Positions 27,114 to 36,718 of a stretch of DNA of 64,000 nt are shown here, piece by piece; position 1 is the first letter of the stretch, and each line of letters starts with the position of its first letter. The notes below the pieces were generated by a model. It had not been told where the DNA came from and searched no databases. It worked only from the letters and a program-made list of their open reading frames with translations. Made by a program: the position numbers and the translations under genes. Source of the stretch: Gemmatimonadaceae bacterium (lineage in GTDB: Bacteria > Gemmatimonadota > Gemmatimonadetes > Gemmatimonadales > Gemmatimonadaceae); assembly GCA_036273715.1 (NCBI GenBank), contig DASUHB010000066.1:62001-126000 (forward strand), read 5' to 3'.

Positions 27114-27895
27114 ACCGGATCCGCGTCGCAGCGGCCGACGGCGTGGGACGCATCACGCTGGCGCGCCCCGAGAAGAAGAACGCGCTCGACCGCGCGGCGG
27201 CCGACGAGCTGGTGGACGCGCTCAGACGCTGCGGCGCCGACCCGGCAGTGCGCGTCGTGCTCCTCGCCGCCGACGGACCGGACTTCTGCGCCGGCGCGGA
27301 CCTCGCCGCGCTGGCCGCGCTCGTCGACGCCGGCGCCGCCGCGCAGCACGAGGACGCGATGGCGTTAGGCAACGCGTTCATCGCCATGCGCGAGATGCCC
27401 AAACCCGTCGTCGCCGCGGTCCGCGGGCGGGCGCTGGCCGGCGGCGCGGGCCTGGCAAGCGCCTGCGACATCGTGCTCGCCGACGAGGACGCGCGGTTCG
27501 GCTATCCCGAAGTCCGGGTCGGCTTCGTGCCGGCGATGGTGATGACGATGCTGCGCCGGACGGTGGGCGAGAAGCAGGCGTTCGACCTCGTCGCGACCGG
27601 GCGCGTGCTCTCGGCCCGCGAGGCGCTCGATGCGGGCCTCGTCTCGCGGGTGGTCGCGGCGGGCACGCTCGATGCCGCCGCCAACGATGTGGTCCGCGGG
27701 CTCGCGGCGTCGCCGCCTGGCGCGGTCGCGTTCACCAAGCGGCTGTTCTACGACCTGGACGGCGTCGGCTTCCGCTCCGGCATTGCGTTAGGCGCGCGCG
27801 TCAACGTGGACGCCCGCGCGACGGCCGAGTTCCGCGACGGCGTCCGCCGCTTTCTCGACGCCAGAGCGAAGGGCAGGGAGGGACGCACCCCATGA
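27110..27895 (+). CDS. Enoyl-CoA hydratase, methylglutaconyl-CoA hydratase-like
   Basis: The 261-aa crotonase-fold protein has the oxyanion-hole strand CAGADLAAL and the second Glu in FGYPEVRVGFVPAM; the first catalytic Glu position is Gly (LAGGAGLASACDI). This one-Glu pattern followed by VGFVPA is typical of LiuC/AtuE 3-methylglutaconyl-CoA hydratases, which act directly after the methylcrotonyl-/geranyl-CoA carboxylase. That fits the two upstream genes. GTG start overlapping the previous stop. Confidence 0.78.
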   Translation: MNRIRVAAADGVGRITLARPEKKNALDRAAADELVDALRRCGADPAVRVVLLAADGPDFCAGADLAALAALVDAGAAAQHEDAMALGNAFIAMREMPKPVVAAVRGRALAGGAGLASACDIVLADEDARFGYPEVRVGFVPAMVMTMLRRTVGEKQAFDLVATGRVLSAREALDAGLVSRVVAAGTLDAAANDVVRGLAASPPGAVAFTKRLFYDLDGVGFRSGIALGARVNVDARATAEFRDGVRRFLDARAKGREGRTP

Positions 27896-28056
27896 AGCGC
27901 ATCGACCTGCTCAAACTCGTGATGCTGTTCGTCGCGCTCGCGATCTGGGCGTACGGCGCACACTCGGGCCGGCGGAGCCTGATGATCGTCGGCATCGCCT
28001 TCCTGGTCGTCGCGCTGCTGCTGCGCTTCGTGCCGAAGATCGGAGGACGCTCCTAG
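27892..28056 (+). CDS. Small two-helix membrane protein
   Basis: This 54-aa protein starts at the ATG inside the ATGA overlap with the hydratase, preceded by GGGAGG. It has two hydrophobic segments (LLKLVMLFVALAIWAYGA and LMIVGIAFLVVALLLRFV) separated by a short basic loop (HSGRR). No family is recognised. The good ribosome site and overlap make it likely a real gene of the same operon. Confidence 0.6.
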   Translation: MKRIDLLKLVMLFVALAIWAYGAHSGRRSLMIVGIAFLVVALLLRFVPKIGGRS

Positions 28057-28059
28057 CAG

Positions 28060-28497
28060 TCATCTCACAGGCGATGTTGGCGGTTCTTCGGGACGCGAGG
28101 CCGGGGCGAGGCGCACTTCGCTCATGAGGGCGAAGGGATGGCCCTCCGAGTCGCGGTACTCGCCTAACCAGAGGTCGTGATCGCTCATCCGTGCGATCAT
28201 CGCCGGCGGAGTGATCGTCTCGACGCCGCGCTCGGCCAGCGCCCGAGCGGCCGCCTGGATGTCCGCAACCCGATAGTACAACAGCCCGGCGCCCACCGGC
28301 TCCGCGTTCGGCTCGGCCACGCCCAACATGAGGCGCACGCCGCCGCAGTCGAAGAACGCCATGCGCTGCGGCACCTCGAACAGGAAGCGCATGCCGAGCG
28401 TGTCACGGTAGAAGGCCGTCGCACGCGGGAGATCGGTGACCGGAATGAGCACCTGGCCGATCTGGGAGAGCGAAAGCATGGGGGTCGTCGCCGGCAT
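28060..28497 (-). CDS. Glyoxalase/VOC superfamily protein
   Basis: The 145-aa protein has one vicinal-oxygen-chelate domain: LIPVTDLPRATAFYRDTLGM, then FDCGGVRLMLG and the closing HDLWLGEYRDSEGHPFALMSEV. Metal ligands such as Glu in the RDSEGHP strand fit the family, but the substrate is unknown. It is divergent from a MarR-type regulator with a TTAG-N5-CTAA palindrome between them, which suggests regulation by that protein. Confidence 0.82.
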   Translation of the reverse strand: MPATTPMLSLSQIGQVLIPVTDLPRATAFYRDTLGMRFLFEVPQRMAFFDCGGVRLMLGVAEPNAEPVGAGLLYYRVADIQAAARALAERGVETITPPAMIARMSDHDLWLGEYRDSEGHPFALMSEVRLAPASRPEEPPTSPVR

Positions 28498-28570
28498 GGG
28501 GCCTCCGCGGCACGTGGGACGGTGCGCACCCGCGCGCAGGCGCCCGGGTGGCGTCTGGCGCGTCAGTTAG

Positions 28571-28583
28571 TTAGTATTGCTAA
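28571..28583. promoter_or_regulatory. Candidate MarR operator
   Basis: TTAGTATTGCTAA is an inverted repeat (TTAG, 5-nt spacer, CTAA) ending 5 nt before the MarR ATG, in the 91-bp divergent gap with the VOC gene. This is the usual kind of self-regulatory site for MarR proteins. Position and symmetry support it; binding is inferred. Confidence 0.5.
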
Positions 28584-28588
28584 ACACT

Positions 28589-29038
28589 ATGGCCCCTCCG
28601 CCCCGTTCGCGCAAGAGCCCCGATCCCGACGTCGTCGCCGACCGGCTCCACTCCGCCGCCATTCACATCCTGCGCCGCGTCCGCCGCGAGGACACCGGCA
28701 TGGGCCTGAGCGCGCCGCGCGCATCGGCACTCTCCGTCGTCGTCTTCGGCGGACCCATCACCCTCGGCGCCCTTGCCGCCACCGAGCAGGTGCGGCCGCC
28801 GACCATGACACACCTCGTCCGCGCGCTCGAAGCCCTGGGCCTCGTCACGCGCGTCGCTGATCCCGAAGACGGCCGCATCGTCCGCATTGCCGCTACCCGC
28901 AGAGGCACGAGGCTCCTCGCCGCCGGACGAGCACGCCGGGTGAGAGTCCTGTCGCGCCAGCTGCGCACGCTCTCGAAACGCGACCTCGCCACCCTGGCCC
29001 GTGCGGCGGAGCTCCTCGATGGACTCTCCCACGACTGA
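28589..29038 (+). CDS. MarR-family transcriptional regulator
   Basis: The 149-aa protein has the winged-helix layout of MarR: GLSAPRASALSVVVFGGPITLGALA, recognition helix region VRPPTMTHLVRALEALGLV and the wing TRVADPEDGRIVRIAAT, followed by the dimer helix. The ATG at 28589 is preferred to a TTG 12 nt upstream, which falls in the presumed operator. It is likely autoregulated and may control the divergent VOC gene, for example in response to a phenolic or electrophile (inference). Confidence 0.83.
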   Translation: MAPPPRSRKSPDPDVVADRLHSAAIHILRRVRREDTGMGLSAPRASALSVVVFGGPITLGALAATEQVRPPTMTHLVRALEALGLVTRVADPEDGRIVRIAATRRGTRLLAAGRARRVRVLSRQLRTLSKRDLATLARAAELLDGLSHD

Positions 29039-29224
29039 CGTCGTCGCCGGAAACCGCCGGCCGTCCAGGCAACGAAAAATCCGGGAAACGATCTCGAATT
29101 AGGCGGGTACTGGCACTGGCCAGCCCGTTCGCGGATTCATACCAACGACCTGAAGCAGACCGCGGTCGGGCATGTTGTCCGGTTCGGTTGTTGCTGAACG
29201 AAGGCCTCACAGGGAGGAGTAGAC

Positions 29225-30115
29225 ATGGCCCAGGAGAAGCGCCGCCGCACGCGTGCGACTCCCGCCGACATCACGCCGGCGGAAGCCGATCGCGACATCC
29301 TCGATCAGTACTTCGCCGAAGTGAGCCGGTACTCTCTGCTCCACGTCGACGAGGAGCAGGCGCTCGCCCGTCGGATACGCCGCGGCGATGAAATGGCGCT
29401 CGACGAGCTGGTACGTCGGAATCTCCGTTTCGTCGTCTCGGTGGCCAAGAAGTATCAGAACCGCGGGCTGCCCCTCATCGACCTGATCGGCGAGGGTAAC
29501 GTCGGCCTCATGACGGCGGCCCGGAAGTTCGATCCAGACCAGGGCGTGAAGTTCATCTCCTATGCGGTGTGGTGGATCCGCCAAGCCATCCTTGCGTCGC
29601 TCGCGCGCCAGGGACGCACTGTGCGCGTGCCGCTCAACCGCACGGCCGACCTGTCGCGCGTAATCAAGGCGGCTGGCGTGCTGCGCGATCGCTTGCGTCG
29701 CGAGCCGACGCCTGACGAGATCGCGCAGATCACGGATATCCCGACAGAGATCGTCAGCGCGCTCACCGCGCTCAACGCAGCCGATGTGCGGCTCGACGCT
29801 GCGGTAGGCAAGGACAGCGACCGCGCGCTCATCGAGCGCTTTGCCGCCGACGAGATGCCCGACCTCGAGCAGGAAGTGCTCGACCGGTTCCGCCGCGCCG
29901 AGCTCGCGCGAGCGCTGTCCACGCTGCCCGCCCGCGACGCCAAGATCCTCGAGTTGTATTTCGGTCTGCAGGGCGATCGCGAGCACACGCTCGACGAAAT
30001 CGGCAAGATGCTGGGTGTGACCCGCGAGCGCGTGCGACAGCTGCGCGACCGAGCGTTGCGCCGTCTGCGGCACGGATCCGTCGGCGCCGCATTGCGGGAT
30101 CTTTCCGCGGCGTAG
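29225..30115 (+). CDS. Sigma-70 family RNA polymerase sigma factor (SigA/RpoD-like, no region 1.1)
   Basis: The 296-aa protein has region 1.2 (DQYFAEVSRYSLL), region 2 (NLRFVVSVAKKYQNRGLPLIDLIGEGNVGL, KFISYAVWWIRQAI), region 3 and region 4 (TLDEIGKMLGVTRERVRQLRDRALRRLR). It lacks region 1.1 and the long non-conserved insert of the E. coli RpoD type, as in many group 1/2 sigma factors of other phyla. It could be the housekeeping factor or a second, RpoS-like one; this cannot be settled here. A strong GGAGGAG precedes the ATG. Confidence 0.88.
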   Translation: MAQEKRRRTRATPADITPAEADRDILDQYFAEVSRYSLLHVDEEQALARRIRRGDEMALDELVRRNLRFVVSVAKKYQNRGLPLIDLIGEGNVGLMTAARKFDPDQGVKFISYAVWWIRQAILASLARQGRTVRVPLNRTADLSRVIKAAGVLRDRLRREPTPDEIAQITDIPTEIVSALTALNAADVRLDAAVGKDSDRALIERFAADEMPDLEQEVLDRFRRAELARALSTLPARDAKILELYFGLQGDREHTLDEIGKMLGVTRERVRQLRDRALRRLRHGSVGAALRDLSAA

Positions 30116-30178
30116 TCCGGCGCTCGTGGGCAGCGGCGGGGTGCGACGGCCGCTGCTCAATCGGTTAGTTTCCTTCGC

Positions 30179-32680
30179 ATGCCTCCACAGCGCGTTCCCG
30201 AGCTGCTCTCGCCGGCCGGCTCGCTCGACGCCGTGCGCGCGGCGTTGGCCAACGGAGCCGACGCGGTCTATCTGGGCGCCGAGCGGTTCAACGCGCGCGA
30301 CGAGGGAGCGCAGCTCACGCCGGACGATCTCGCCGAGGCGTGCCGGCTCGCGCGCTCGCGCGGACGACGCATCTATCTCACGCTCAACACGCTGGTCAAA
30401 CCGTCGGAGCTGGCGGACGCGCTGACATTGTTAGGCGAGTGCCTCGACCGCGGCATCCACGCCGCGATCGTCCAGGACCTGGGGCTCGTCCGCCTGGCGC
30501 AGCAGGTCTATCCGGGCGTCGAGCTCCACGGCTCGACGCAACTCACGGTGCACGATCCGGACGGCGCCGCCTTTCTGTCTGCGTTAGGCATCGAGCGCGT
30601 GGTGCTCGCCCGCGAGAACACCCTCGACGATATCGACGTCATCCACAGGGCGGTCCCCGGCCTGCTGCTCGAGTCGTTCGTCCATGGCGCGCTCTGCATC
30701 TCGTACTCGGGCCAATGTCTCATGTCGGGCATGATCTCCGAGCGGAGCGCGAACCGCGGGTCGTGCGCCCAGTCGTGCCGGAAGGACTATGTGCTCACCG
30801 ACGCGGCGAGCGGCGAGACGCTCGACAGCGGTTTTCTCATCTCGGCCAAGGACCTGGCGGCGCACGAACACCTGGACGCGATTGCGCGCGCCGGCATCCA
30901 CACACTCAAGATCGAGGGTCGGAAGAAGCGGCCCGAGTACGTGGCGACGGTCACGCAGAGCTATCGCACGTCGCTCGACCGGCTGTCCCGCGGCGAGCCG
31001 TTTCTGCCCGACGGCGACGAGCGTCGCGACCTGGTGCAGATCTTCAGCCGCGGCTTCACCGGCGGCATGTACGGCGGCCGCGCGGGCCGCGAGTACGTGA
31101 CGCGCGATCAGCCGGACAACCGAGGGGTGGAGCTCGGCGTCGTGGTGGGTCACGACCGCGCGGCGCACCTCGTGGAGGTGACGGCGCCGCTGGCCGCGGG
31201 CGACGGCATCGTGCTCCTTCCGCCTAACGGAAGCATCGGAGCGCCGAACGGTGCCGCCGCCACCGATGTGCGAACGCTCGCCCAACGCGACGGCATCGTC
31301 AGACAGGCGGTCACCGCGCCGCTGCGCGGCCGGGCGCCCGTTGGGTGGCGCGTCTTCCGGACGTCGCACAACGCGCTGCTGGCGCGCGCACGCGAGAGCT
31401 TCGCCGGCGTGGCGTCCGGCACAGGCGGCGGGCGCGTCCGCCTCGACGTCCGCGCCGCCGGCAGCGCAGGCGCGCCGCTCGAGCTGACGTTCGGCGCGGG
31501 CTCGGACCACATCGCGGTGCGCGGCGAGGCGCCGCTCGCCCCGGCGCGGGCGCACGCCCTCGATGAGGCGCAGCTCCGCCAGCAGCTGGGCCGGTTAGGC
31601 GAGACGCCGTTCGCCCTCGGCGCCGTCGACACCACCGCGCTCGAGCCGGGATTGTTCCTCCCCGTGCGGGAGCTCAACACGATGCGCCAGCGCGCCGTGG
31701 CCGAGCTCGCCCGCATGCGCGCCGCGGCGCACGAGCACCGCGTGATCGCGCGGCGCGCCGCCATTCAAGCCGCGGTCGCGCACGTACCCGTGTACGATGC
31801 CGGCCCAGCGCGCGGCGTCGCCATATATGTGCTGGCTGCCGACGTCCACACGCCGGACGATGCGCGCGCCGCCGCCGACGCCGGCGCCACCGAAATTACC
31901 TTCGACCCGTTCCTCCGCCACCCGGTGCCGCCGCGGGCGCGCATCGTCGCGTTAGGCGAAGAGCTCGCCGCGCGCGGCATCGCCTTCCGCCTGCGCACGC
32001 CGACCATCGTGCGGCCCGAGGAACGCCGCGACGTCGACCGATGGCTCGACCTCGGCCTCCCCCTCCTGTCCGGACACGCCGGACTCGTCGCATCGCTCGG
32101 CGCCCGTGGACGGGACGTCGTCGCCGATTACGCCGTCAACTGCTTCAACCAGCACAGTGCAGCGGTGCTGTTCGATCACGGCGCGCGCCGCATCACGCTC
32201 TCCGTCGAGCTCACCGTGGGCGAGATCGCCGAGCTGGTGGCGCCGTGGTCCGGCCGCGGATTCGACGCCGTCGTGTACGGCCGGCCGGAGGGCATGACCA
32301 TCGAGCACTGTGTGCTCTCGGCCGCGTTCAACCGGGAACCGACGACGTGCCGCGACCTGTGCGTGCAGAAGCATCCACGCGTCGAGCTCACCGACCCGGC
32401 CGGCTACACATTCCCCGTGGCCACCGACTCCGCCTGCCGCAACCGCTTGTTGCACTCGCGTCCCATCGAAGCCTCCGAGTTTCTGCCCCAGCTCTGGAGC
32501 CTGGGACTCCGCGGGTACCGCATGGTGTTCAACATGCCTGGCGATCCGGTGGCGGAGCTCGTGGCGCGCACCCGCGCCGCGCTCGATGCGCTGCACGGCC
32601 ACGAGCCGGCTGCGTTAGGCGATATCCGCGCGCTGGTCGGCACACGGTTCACGCGCGGCCATTTCGTGCGCGCCGTGTAA
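30179..32680 (+). CDS. U32 family peptidase/RlhA-like protein
   Basis: The 833-aa protein starts with the U32 barrel (PELLSPAGSLDAVRAALANGADAVYLGAERFNAR) and contains the U32 signature around ESFVHGALCISYSGQCLMS with conserved cysteines (GSCAQSCRKDY). A DUF3656-like middle region and a second U32-type region (FNREPTTCRDLCVQKHPRVELTDPAGYTFPV) follow. Related proteins such as RlhA hydroxylate C2501 of 23S rRNA and others act on tRNA or ubiquinone. At 833 aa it is longer than E. coli RlhA (about 650 aa). Specific role undetermined. Confidence 0.82.
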   Translation: MPPQRVPELLSPAGSLDAVRAALANGADAVYLGAERFNARDEGAQLTPDDLAEACRLARSRGRRIYLTLNTLVKPSELADALTLLGECLDRGIHAAIVQDLGLVRLAQQVYPGVELHGSTQLTVHDPDGAAFLSALGIERVVLARENTLDDIDVIHRAVPGLLLESFVHGALCISYSGQCLMSGMISERSANRGSCAQSCRKDYVLTDAASGETLDSGFLISAKDLAAHEHLDAIARAGIHTLKIEGRKKRPEYVATVTQSYRTSLDRLSRGEPFLPDGDERRDLVQIFSRGFTGGMYGGRAGREYVTRDQPDNRGVELGVVVGHDRAAHLVEVTAPLAAGDGIVLLPPNGSIGAPNGAAATDVRTLAQRDGIVRQAVTAPLRGRAPVGWRVFRTSHNALLARARESFAGVASGTGGGRVRLDVRAAGSAGAPLELTFGAGSDHIAVRGEAPLAPARAHALDEAQLRQQLGRLGETPFALGAVDTTALEPGLFLPVRELNTMRQRAVAELARMRAAAHEHRVIARRAAIQAAVAHVPVYDAGPARGVAIYVLAADVHTPDDARAAADAGATEITFDPFLRHPVPPRARIVALGEELAARGIAFRLRTPTIVRPEERRDVDRWLDLGLPLLSGHAGLVASLGARGRDVVADYAVNCFNQHSAAVLFDHGARRITLSVELTVGEIAELVAPWSGRGFDAVVYGRPEGMTIEHCVLSAAFNREPTTCRDLCVQKHPRVELTDPAGYTFPVATDSACRNRLLHSRPIEASEFLPQLWSLGLRGYRMVFNMPGDPVAELVARTRAALDALHGHEPAALGDIRALVGTRFTRGHFVRAV

Positions 32681-32741
32681 TCGATGCGCCCCGCATTCCT
32701 TCGATGACGCCGCTCCCCGCGCGCGGCGCGATGCTCCCGGC

Positions 32742-34907
32742 GTGAGCGACTCCTTTTCGCCCGACCAGGCCCGCGCCGCGCTTCGCCAACACTTCGGCTT
32801 CCCCGACTTCCGACCGGGGCAGGAGCGCGCCGTCGCCGCCGTCGCCGCCAAGCGCGACACACTCGTCGTCCTGCCCACCGGCGGCGGCAAGTCGCTCTGC
32901 TATCAGGTGCCCGCGCTGCTCCTCCCGGGCGTCACCCTCGTCGTCTCGCCGCTCATCTCGCTCATGAAGGACCAGGTGGACGCGCTCGAAGCGCGGGGGC
33001 TGCCGGCGGCGTTCATCAACTCGACGCTCACCTCGAGCGAGGTGTCCGACCGCCTCGCGCGCGCCGAGCGCGGCAAGCTCAAGATGCTCTACGTGGCGCC
33101 GGAGCGGTTCGATTTCGGCAGCGCCGCCGAGCGGCTCAAGTCCATCGGCGTCTCGCTGCTCGCCGTGGATGAAGCCCACTGCATCAGCGAATGGGGGCAC
33201 GACTTCCGGCCCAGCTACCTGCGGGTGGGCCAGGTGCGCGAACGGTTAGGCAATCCGCCCACCATCGCGCTGACGGCAACCGCCACCCCGGAAGTGCGGC
33301 GCGACATCGTTCGGCAGTTGGGCCTCGAGAAACCCGAAGTCGTCATCACCGGTTTCGACCGGCGTAATCTACGGTATCACGTCATCCGCACGCGCACCGA
33401 TCGCGACAAGGATGAGTCGCTCATCCGCGGGCTGCGCGAGCACGAGGGACAAGCGGTCGTGTATGCGTCCACACGCCGCGCGGTCGAGCGAGTCACGTTG
33501 ATGCTCCGCCGTGCGCGCATCAGCGCGATCGCCTACCACGCCGGTCTCGACGACGATCACCGCCACGATGTGCAGGAAGCGTTCATGCGCGAGGATGCGC
33601 GCGCGATCGTCGCCACCAACGCGTTCGGGATGGGAATCGATAAGCCGAACGTCAGGCTGGTGGTGCACTATGCGATGCCCGGGACGCTCGAGGCGTACTA
33701 CCAGGAGGCAGGCCGCGCCGGCCGCGATGGGCTCACGTCCGACTGCGTGCTCCTGCATGCATTCCAGGACCGTTTCACCCACGAGTACTTCATCAAGAGC
33801 GCGTATCCCGAGCGAGCACTGGTGGAGCGCGTGTACGCCGTCCTGCAGCGCGCCGCCGATCGGCACGGACTCGCTCCGCTCACGCCGGCTGCGATCGCCG
33901 TGCGCTCCGACGGCGGCGTCAAAGAGCGCGAAGCCGAGTCGGCCCTCCGCCTGCTCACACAAGCCAAGGCGATCGCATCGGAGCAGGCGTCCACCTCGAG
34001 CCTCTGGGTGCGGCTGCTGGCGACGCCGGCGCGGATCCGCGCGGAGTTAGGCGAGAGCGACGCCGCGGCGCGCGGCCTCTTGCGCGAACTCTGGCGCGGC
34101 GCGGGGAAGCGCTTCTACGATGGCATTCCCGTGTCGCCCGACATGCTGCCGCCCGGCTTCGGCGGCGCCGGCGGCGTGCGCATGCTGCTCGATGACCTCC
34201 AGGACCGCCAGTTCGTCGTGTGGCACGGCACCGGCGGCGGCATTCGCCTAACGGAGCCCGCCGCCGCGCTCACGCGCTTTCGCATCGACTGGGAAATCCT
34301 CGACCGCCGGCGCCGCGCCGAGCTGTCCAAGCTCGACGCGATGCAGATGTACGCCTACACGAAGAGGTGCCGGCGCGCATTCGTGCTCCGCTACTTCGGC
34401 GATCCGGCGGCGCGCTCGTCCTGCGATGGATGCGACATCTGCCTCGGCACGCATACGGCGGACCGCGCAGTGGCCGATGCGCCGGCCGTCCGACGGTCGC
34501 GCCGGTCCGACGCAACGAAGCCGGCGACCAAGGCGGCGACTCGACCGAACGCGACTGCCCCGCAGAAACCGGCGCCGGCGCCGCGCCCCACCGCGCGCCA
34601 CGCCGACCGCGCGTCCACCGGCTCGGACGCCGCCGACCTGCCCGACCTCGGGCCGGTCGAGATCGCACTCATTGGCGCGCTCCGACATCTGCGCACCGAG
34701 CTCGCCCGCCAGGAGCGCATCCCGTCGTATTGTGTTTTCCCCGACCGCACGCTGGTCGAGATGGCCATCCGGCGTCCCGATTCCTTCGATGCCCTCGCTA
34801 ATGTTCATGGCGTCGGGCCGGCCAAGCTCGATCGCTACGGCGAGCGATTCCTCGCCGTCATCCGGCTGTCCGCCGAACCTGCACCTGCATCCACATCTCG
34901 TTCATGA
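32742..34907 (+). CDS. recQ: RecQ-type ATP-dependent DNA helicase
   Basis: The 721-aa protein has the RecQ order: motif 0 ([10 protein letters not shown]), Walker A ([12 protein letters not shown]), DEAH box ([18 protein letters not shown]), motif VI region ([12 protein letters not shown]), a zinc-binding block ([20 protein letters not shown]) and, after an Ala/Pro/Lys-rich linker near 590-635, an HRDC domain at the C-terminus ([23 protein letters not shown]). It acts in recombination and replication-fork repair. GTG start; stop overlaps the next gene by 4 nt. Confidence 0.93.
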   Translation: MSDSFSPDQARAALRQHFGFPDFRPGQERAVAAVAAKRDTLVVLPTGGGKSLCYQVPALLLPGVTLVVSPLISLMKDQVDALEARGLPAAFINSTLTSSEVSDRLARAERGKLKMLYVAPERFDFGSAAERLKSIGVSLLAVDEAHCISEWGHDFRPSYLRVGQVRERLGNPPTIALTATATPEVRRDIVRQLGLEKPEVVITGFDRRNLRYHVIRTRTDRDKDESLIRGLREHEGQAVVYASTRRAVERVTLMLRRARISAIAYHAGLDDDHRHDVQEAFMREDARAIVATNAFGMGIDKPNVRLVVHYAMPGTLEAYYQEAGRAGRDGLTSDCVLLHAFQDRFTHEYFIKSAYPERALVERVYAVLQRAADRHGLAPLTPAAIAVRSDGGVKEREAESALRLLTQAKAIASEQASTSSLWVRLLATPARIRAELGESDAAARGLLRELWRGAGKRFYDGIPVSPDMLPPGFGGAGGVRMLLDDLQDRQFVVWHGTGGGIRLTEPAAALTRFRIDWEILDRRRRAELSKLDAMQMYAYTKRCRRAFVLRYFGDPAARSSCDGCDICLGTHTADRAVADAPAVRRSRRSDATKPATKAATRPNATAPQKPAPAPRPTARHADRASTGSDAADLPDLGPVEIALIGALRHLRTELARQERIPSYCVFPDRTLVEMAIRRPDSFDALANVHGVGPAKLDRYGERFLAVIRLSAEPAPASTSRS

Positions 34908-36121
34908 GCGATCTTCCGTACTTCACCGAACAGCACACGGCCGTCCGCGACATGGTGCGCGAATTCGCCACCACCGAAGTCGCGCCGATCGCGGCCAAAG
35001 TCGACGCCGACGCCAAGTTCCCCTGGCACACCGTCAAGAAGATGGGCGAGCTCGGCTTGTTGGGCGTGCCGTGGCCGGAATCGTTGGGCGGTGCCGGCAT
35101 GGACTACATCAGCTACATCATCGCCATCCACGAGATGGCCAAGGTCGATGCCTCGCACGCCATCACGATTTCCGCGCACACCACGTTAGGCACGTCGCCG
35201 ATCGTCAATTTCGGCACGCCCGCCCAACGCGAACGCTTCGTGCCGTTCCTCGCCCGCGGACAGGTGCTCGGCGGCTTCGGCCTCACGGAAGAAGCCGCGG
35301 GCAGCGACGCCGGCGGCACGCGCACGCGCGCCGAGCGCCGCGGCAGCCACTACGTCCTCAACGGGTCCAAGCGATTCATCACCCACGGCGGCGTGGGCGA
35401 AATCTTCGTCGCCACCGCCGTCACCGATCCGTCCGCCGGCCGTCACGGCATCTCGTCGTTCATCCTCACCAAAGAGACGTGCGACCTCGAGGACGCGCGC
35501 GCGGCCGGATTTGGCCACGAGCCCTCGCTGCCCAACATGCGCGGCTTCACCGCCGGCAAGAAAGAAGACAAGCTCGGCTGGCGCGCCTCCGACACGCGCG
35601 AGCTGCTGTTCGAGGATGTCGAAGTGCCGGTCGAGAACCGCCTCGGCGACGAAGGAAAGGGGTTCGTCAATTTCATGCGGACGCTCGACTCCGGGCGCAT
35701 CGGCATCGGCGCGCTTTCGTTAGGCATCGCCGAGGGCGCCTTCGAACAGGCGCTGCAGTACGCATCGGTGCGCAAGCAGTTCGGCCAGACGATCTCGTCC
35801 TTCCAGGGCGTGCAGTTCCAGTTGTCCGACATGGCTACCGAAATCGAGGCGGGCCGCCACCTCGTCTATCACGCCGCATGGCTCGCGATGCACGGACAGC
35901 CCTACGGCAAGGAAGCCGCGATGGCCAAACTGTTCTGCTCCGAGCTGGCCATGCGCGCCACGATCAAGGCCGTCCAGATCCACGGCGGATACGGCTACAC
36001 CAAGGATTATCCGGTGGAGCGCATGATGCGCGACGCGAAAATCTGCGAGATCGGGGAGGGGACGTCCGAGATCCAGCGCATCGTGATCGCACGGCATCTG
36101 CTCAAGACGCTCGAGGATTAA
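34904..36121 (+). CDS. Acyl-CoA dehydrogenase
   Basis: The 405-aa flavoprotein has the ACAD blocks [14 protein letters not shown], the FAD-binding region ([30 protein letters not shown]) and the C-terminal [34 protein letters not shown]. The base Glu lies in the EIGEGTSEI block, as in short-chain butyryl-CoA dehydrogenases. It oxidises an acyl-CoA to the 2-enoyl-CoA with ETF as electron acceptor. The chain-length or branched preference cannot be told by eye; coupling to recQ by overlap looks incidental. Confidence 0.92.
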   Translation: MSDLPYFTEQHTAVRDMVREFATTEVAPIAAKVDADAKFPWHTVKKMGELGLLGVPWPESLGGAGMDYISYIIAIHEMAKVDASHAITISAHTTLGTSPIVNFGTPAQRERFVPFLARGQVLGGFGLTEEAAGSDAGGTRTRAERRGSHYVLNGSKRFITHGGVGEIFVATAVTDPSAGRHGISSFILTKETCDLEDARAAGFGHEPSLPNMRGFTAGKKEDKLGWRASDTRELLFEDVEVPVENRLGDEGKGFVNFMRTLDSGRIGIGALSLGIAEGAFEQALQYASVRKQFGQTISSFQGVQFQLSDMATEIEAGRHLVYHAAWLAMHGQPYGKEAAMAKLFCSELAMRATIKAVQIHGGYGYTKDYPVERMMRDAKICEIGEGTSEIQRIVIARHLLKTLED

Positions 36122-36718
36122 AGGCGGACAAGACGGGACCTAGCCGGACACTGCCGGACCATCGCCCAGTCCACGACGCTTGGGGACGGCTCATTGCTAA
36201 CACAGGCCGTCGACGCCTATACTTCTCACACCAGCAACGCCGGTCGAGTTTGCATCGTCAAGTGCGATGCGGCGCGCCGCCGGCGCGAATGGCAGTCACG
36301 CGCTCAGGCGCGCACACTCAGCAGCCAACAACGAGTTTTTCCATGCGCGTACCCGGTCGAAGCGACCCAAGACCGACGGTGCGCGTGAGGTATCAGGGAG
36401 CGCGGAGGGCAACGCCAAGCGTTGTCGCCGCCGCTCCGCGCGAACCGCAGCCCATGCCCACGATTGACCGCACACCGGCCGGACAGATCCTCGCGCTACT
36501 CGTCTTCGCACTCGCCGTTCTGGCGATTGCGATGAAACGATGCGGCGACGAGGCTGGCTCGGTGTGGACGGTCGGCCGCCGAACGAGACGTCAGAGCGCG
36601 GCCCGGGCCTTTGGCCCAATCGCAACGCCCACGGGGCCGGTGCGCGATCACTCCACCCAGAGACGCAGCCTCCCACCGCATGCCGGGTCGCCATCCGGCG
36701 GAGGGGCCGCGCCCATGC
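36122..36718 (+). promoter_or_regulatory. Long untranslated region upstream of RNase E/G
   Basis: The first 45 nt after the stop (GGCGGACAAGACGGG..GCCGGACA..) resemble the tandem units at 21658-21751. A good promoter-like pair follows, TTGCTA (36194-36199) and TATACT (36218-36223), 18 nt apart. From there to the RNase E/G start is about 490 nt. A weak open frame 36342-36783 with one hydrophobic segment crosses it but has poor codon bias and no clear ribosome site. E. coli rne has a long autoregulatory leader, so this may be one too (inference). Confidence 0.45.
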
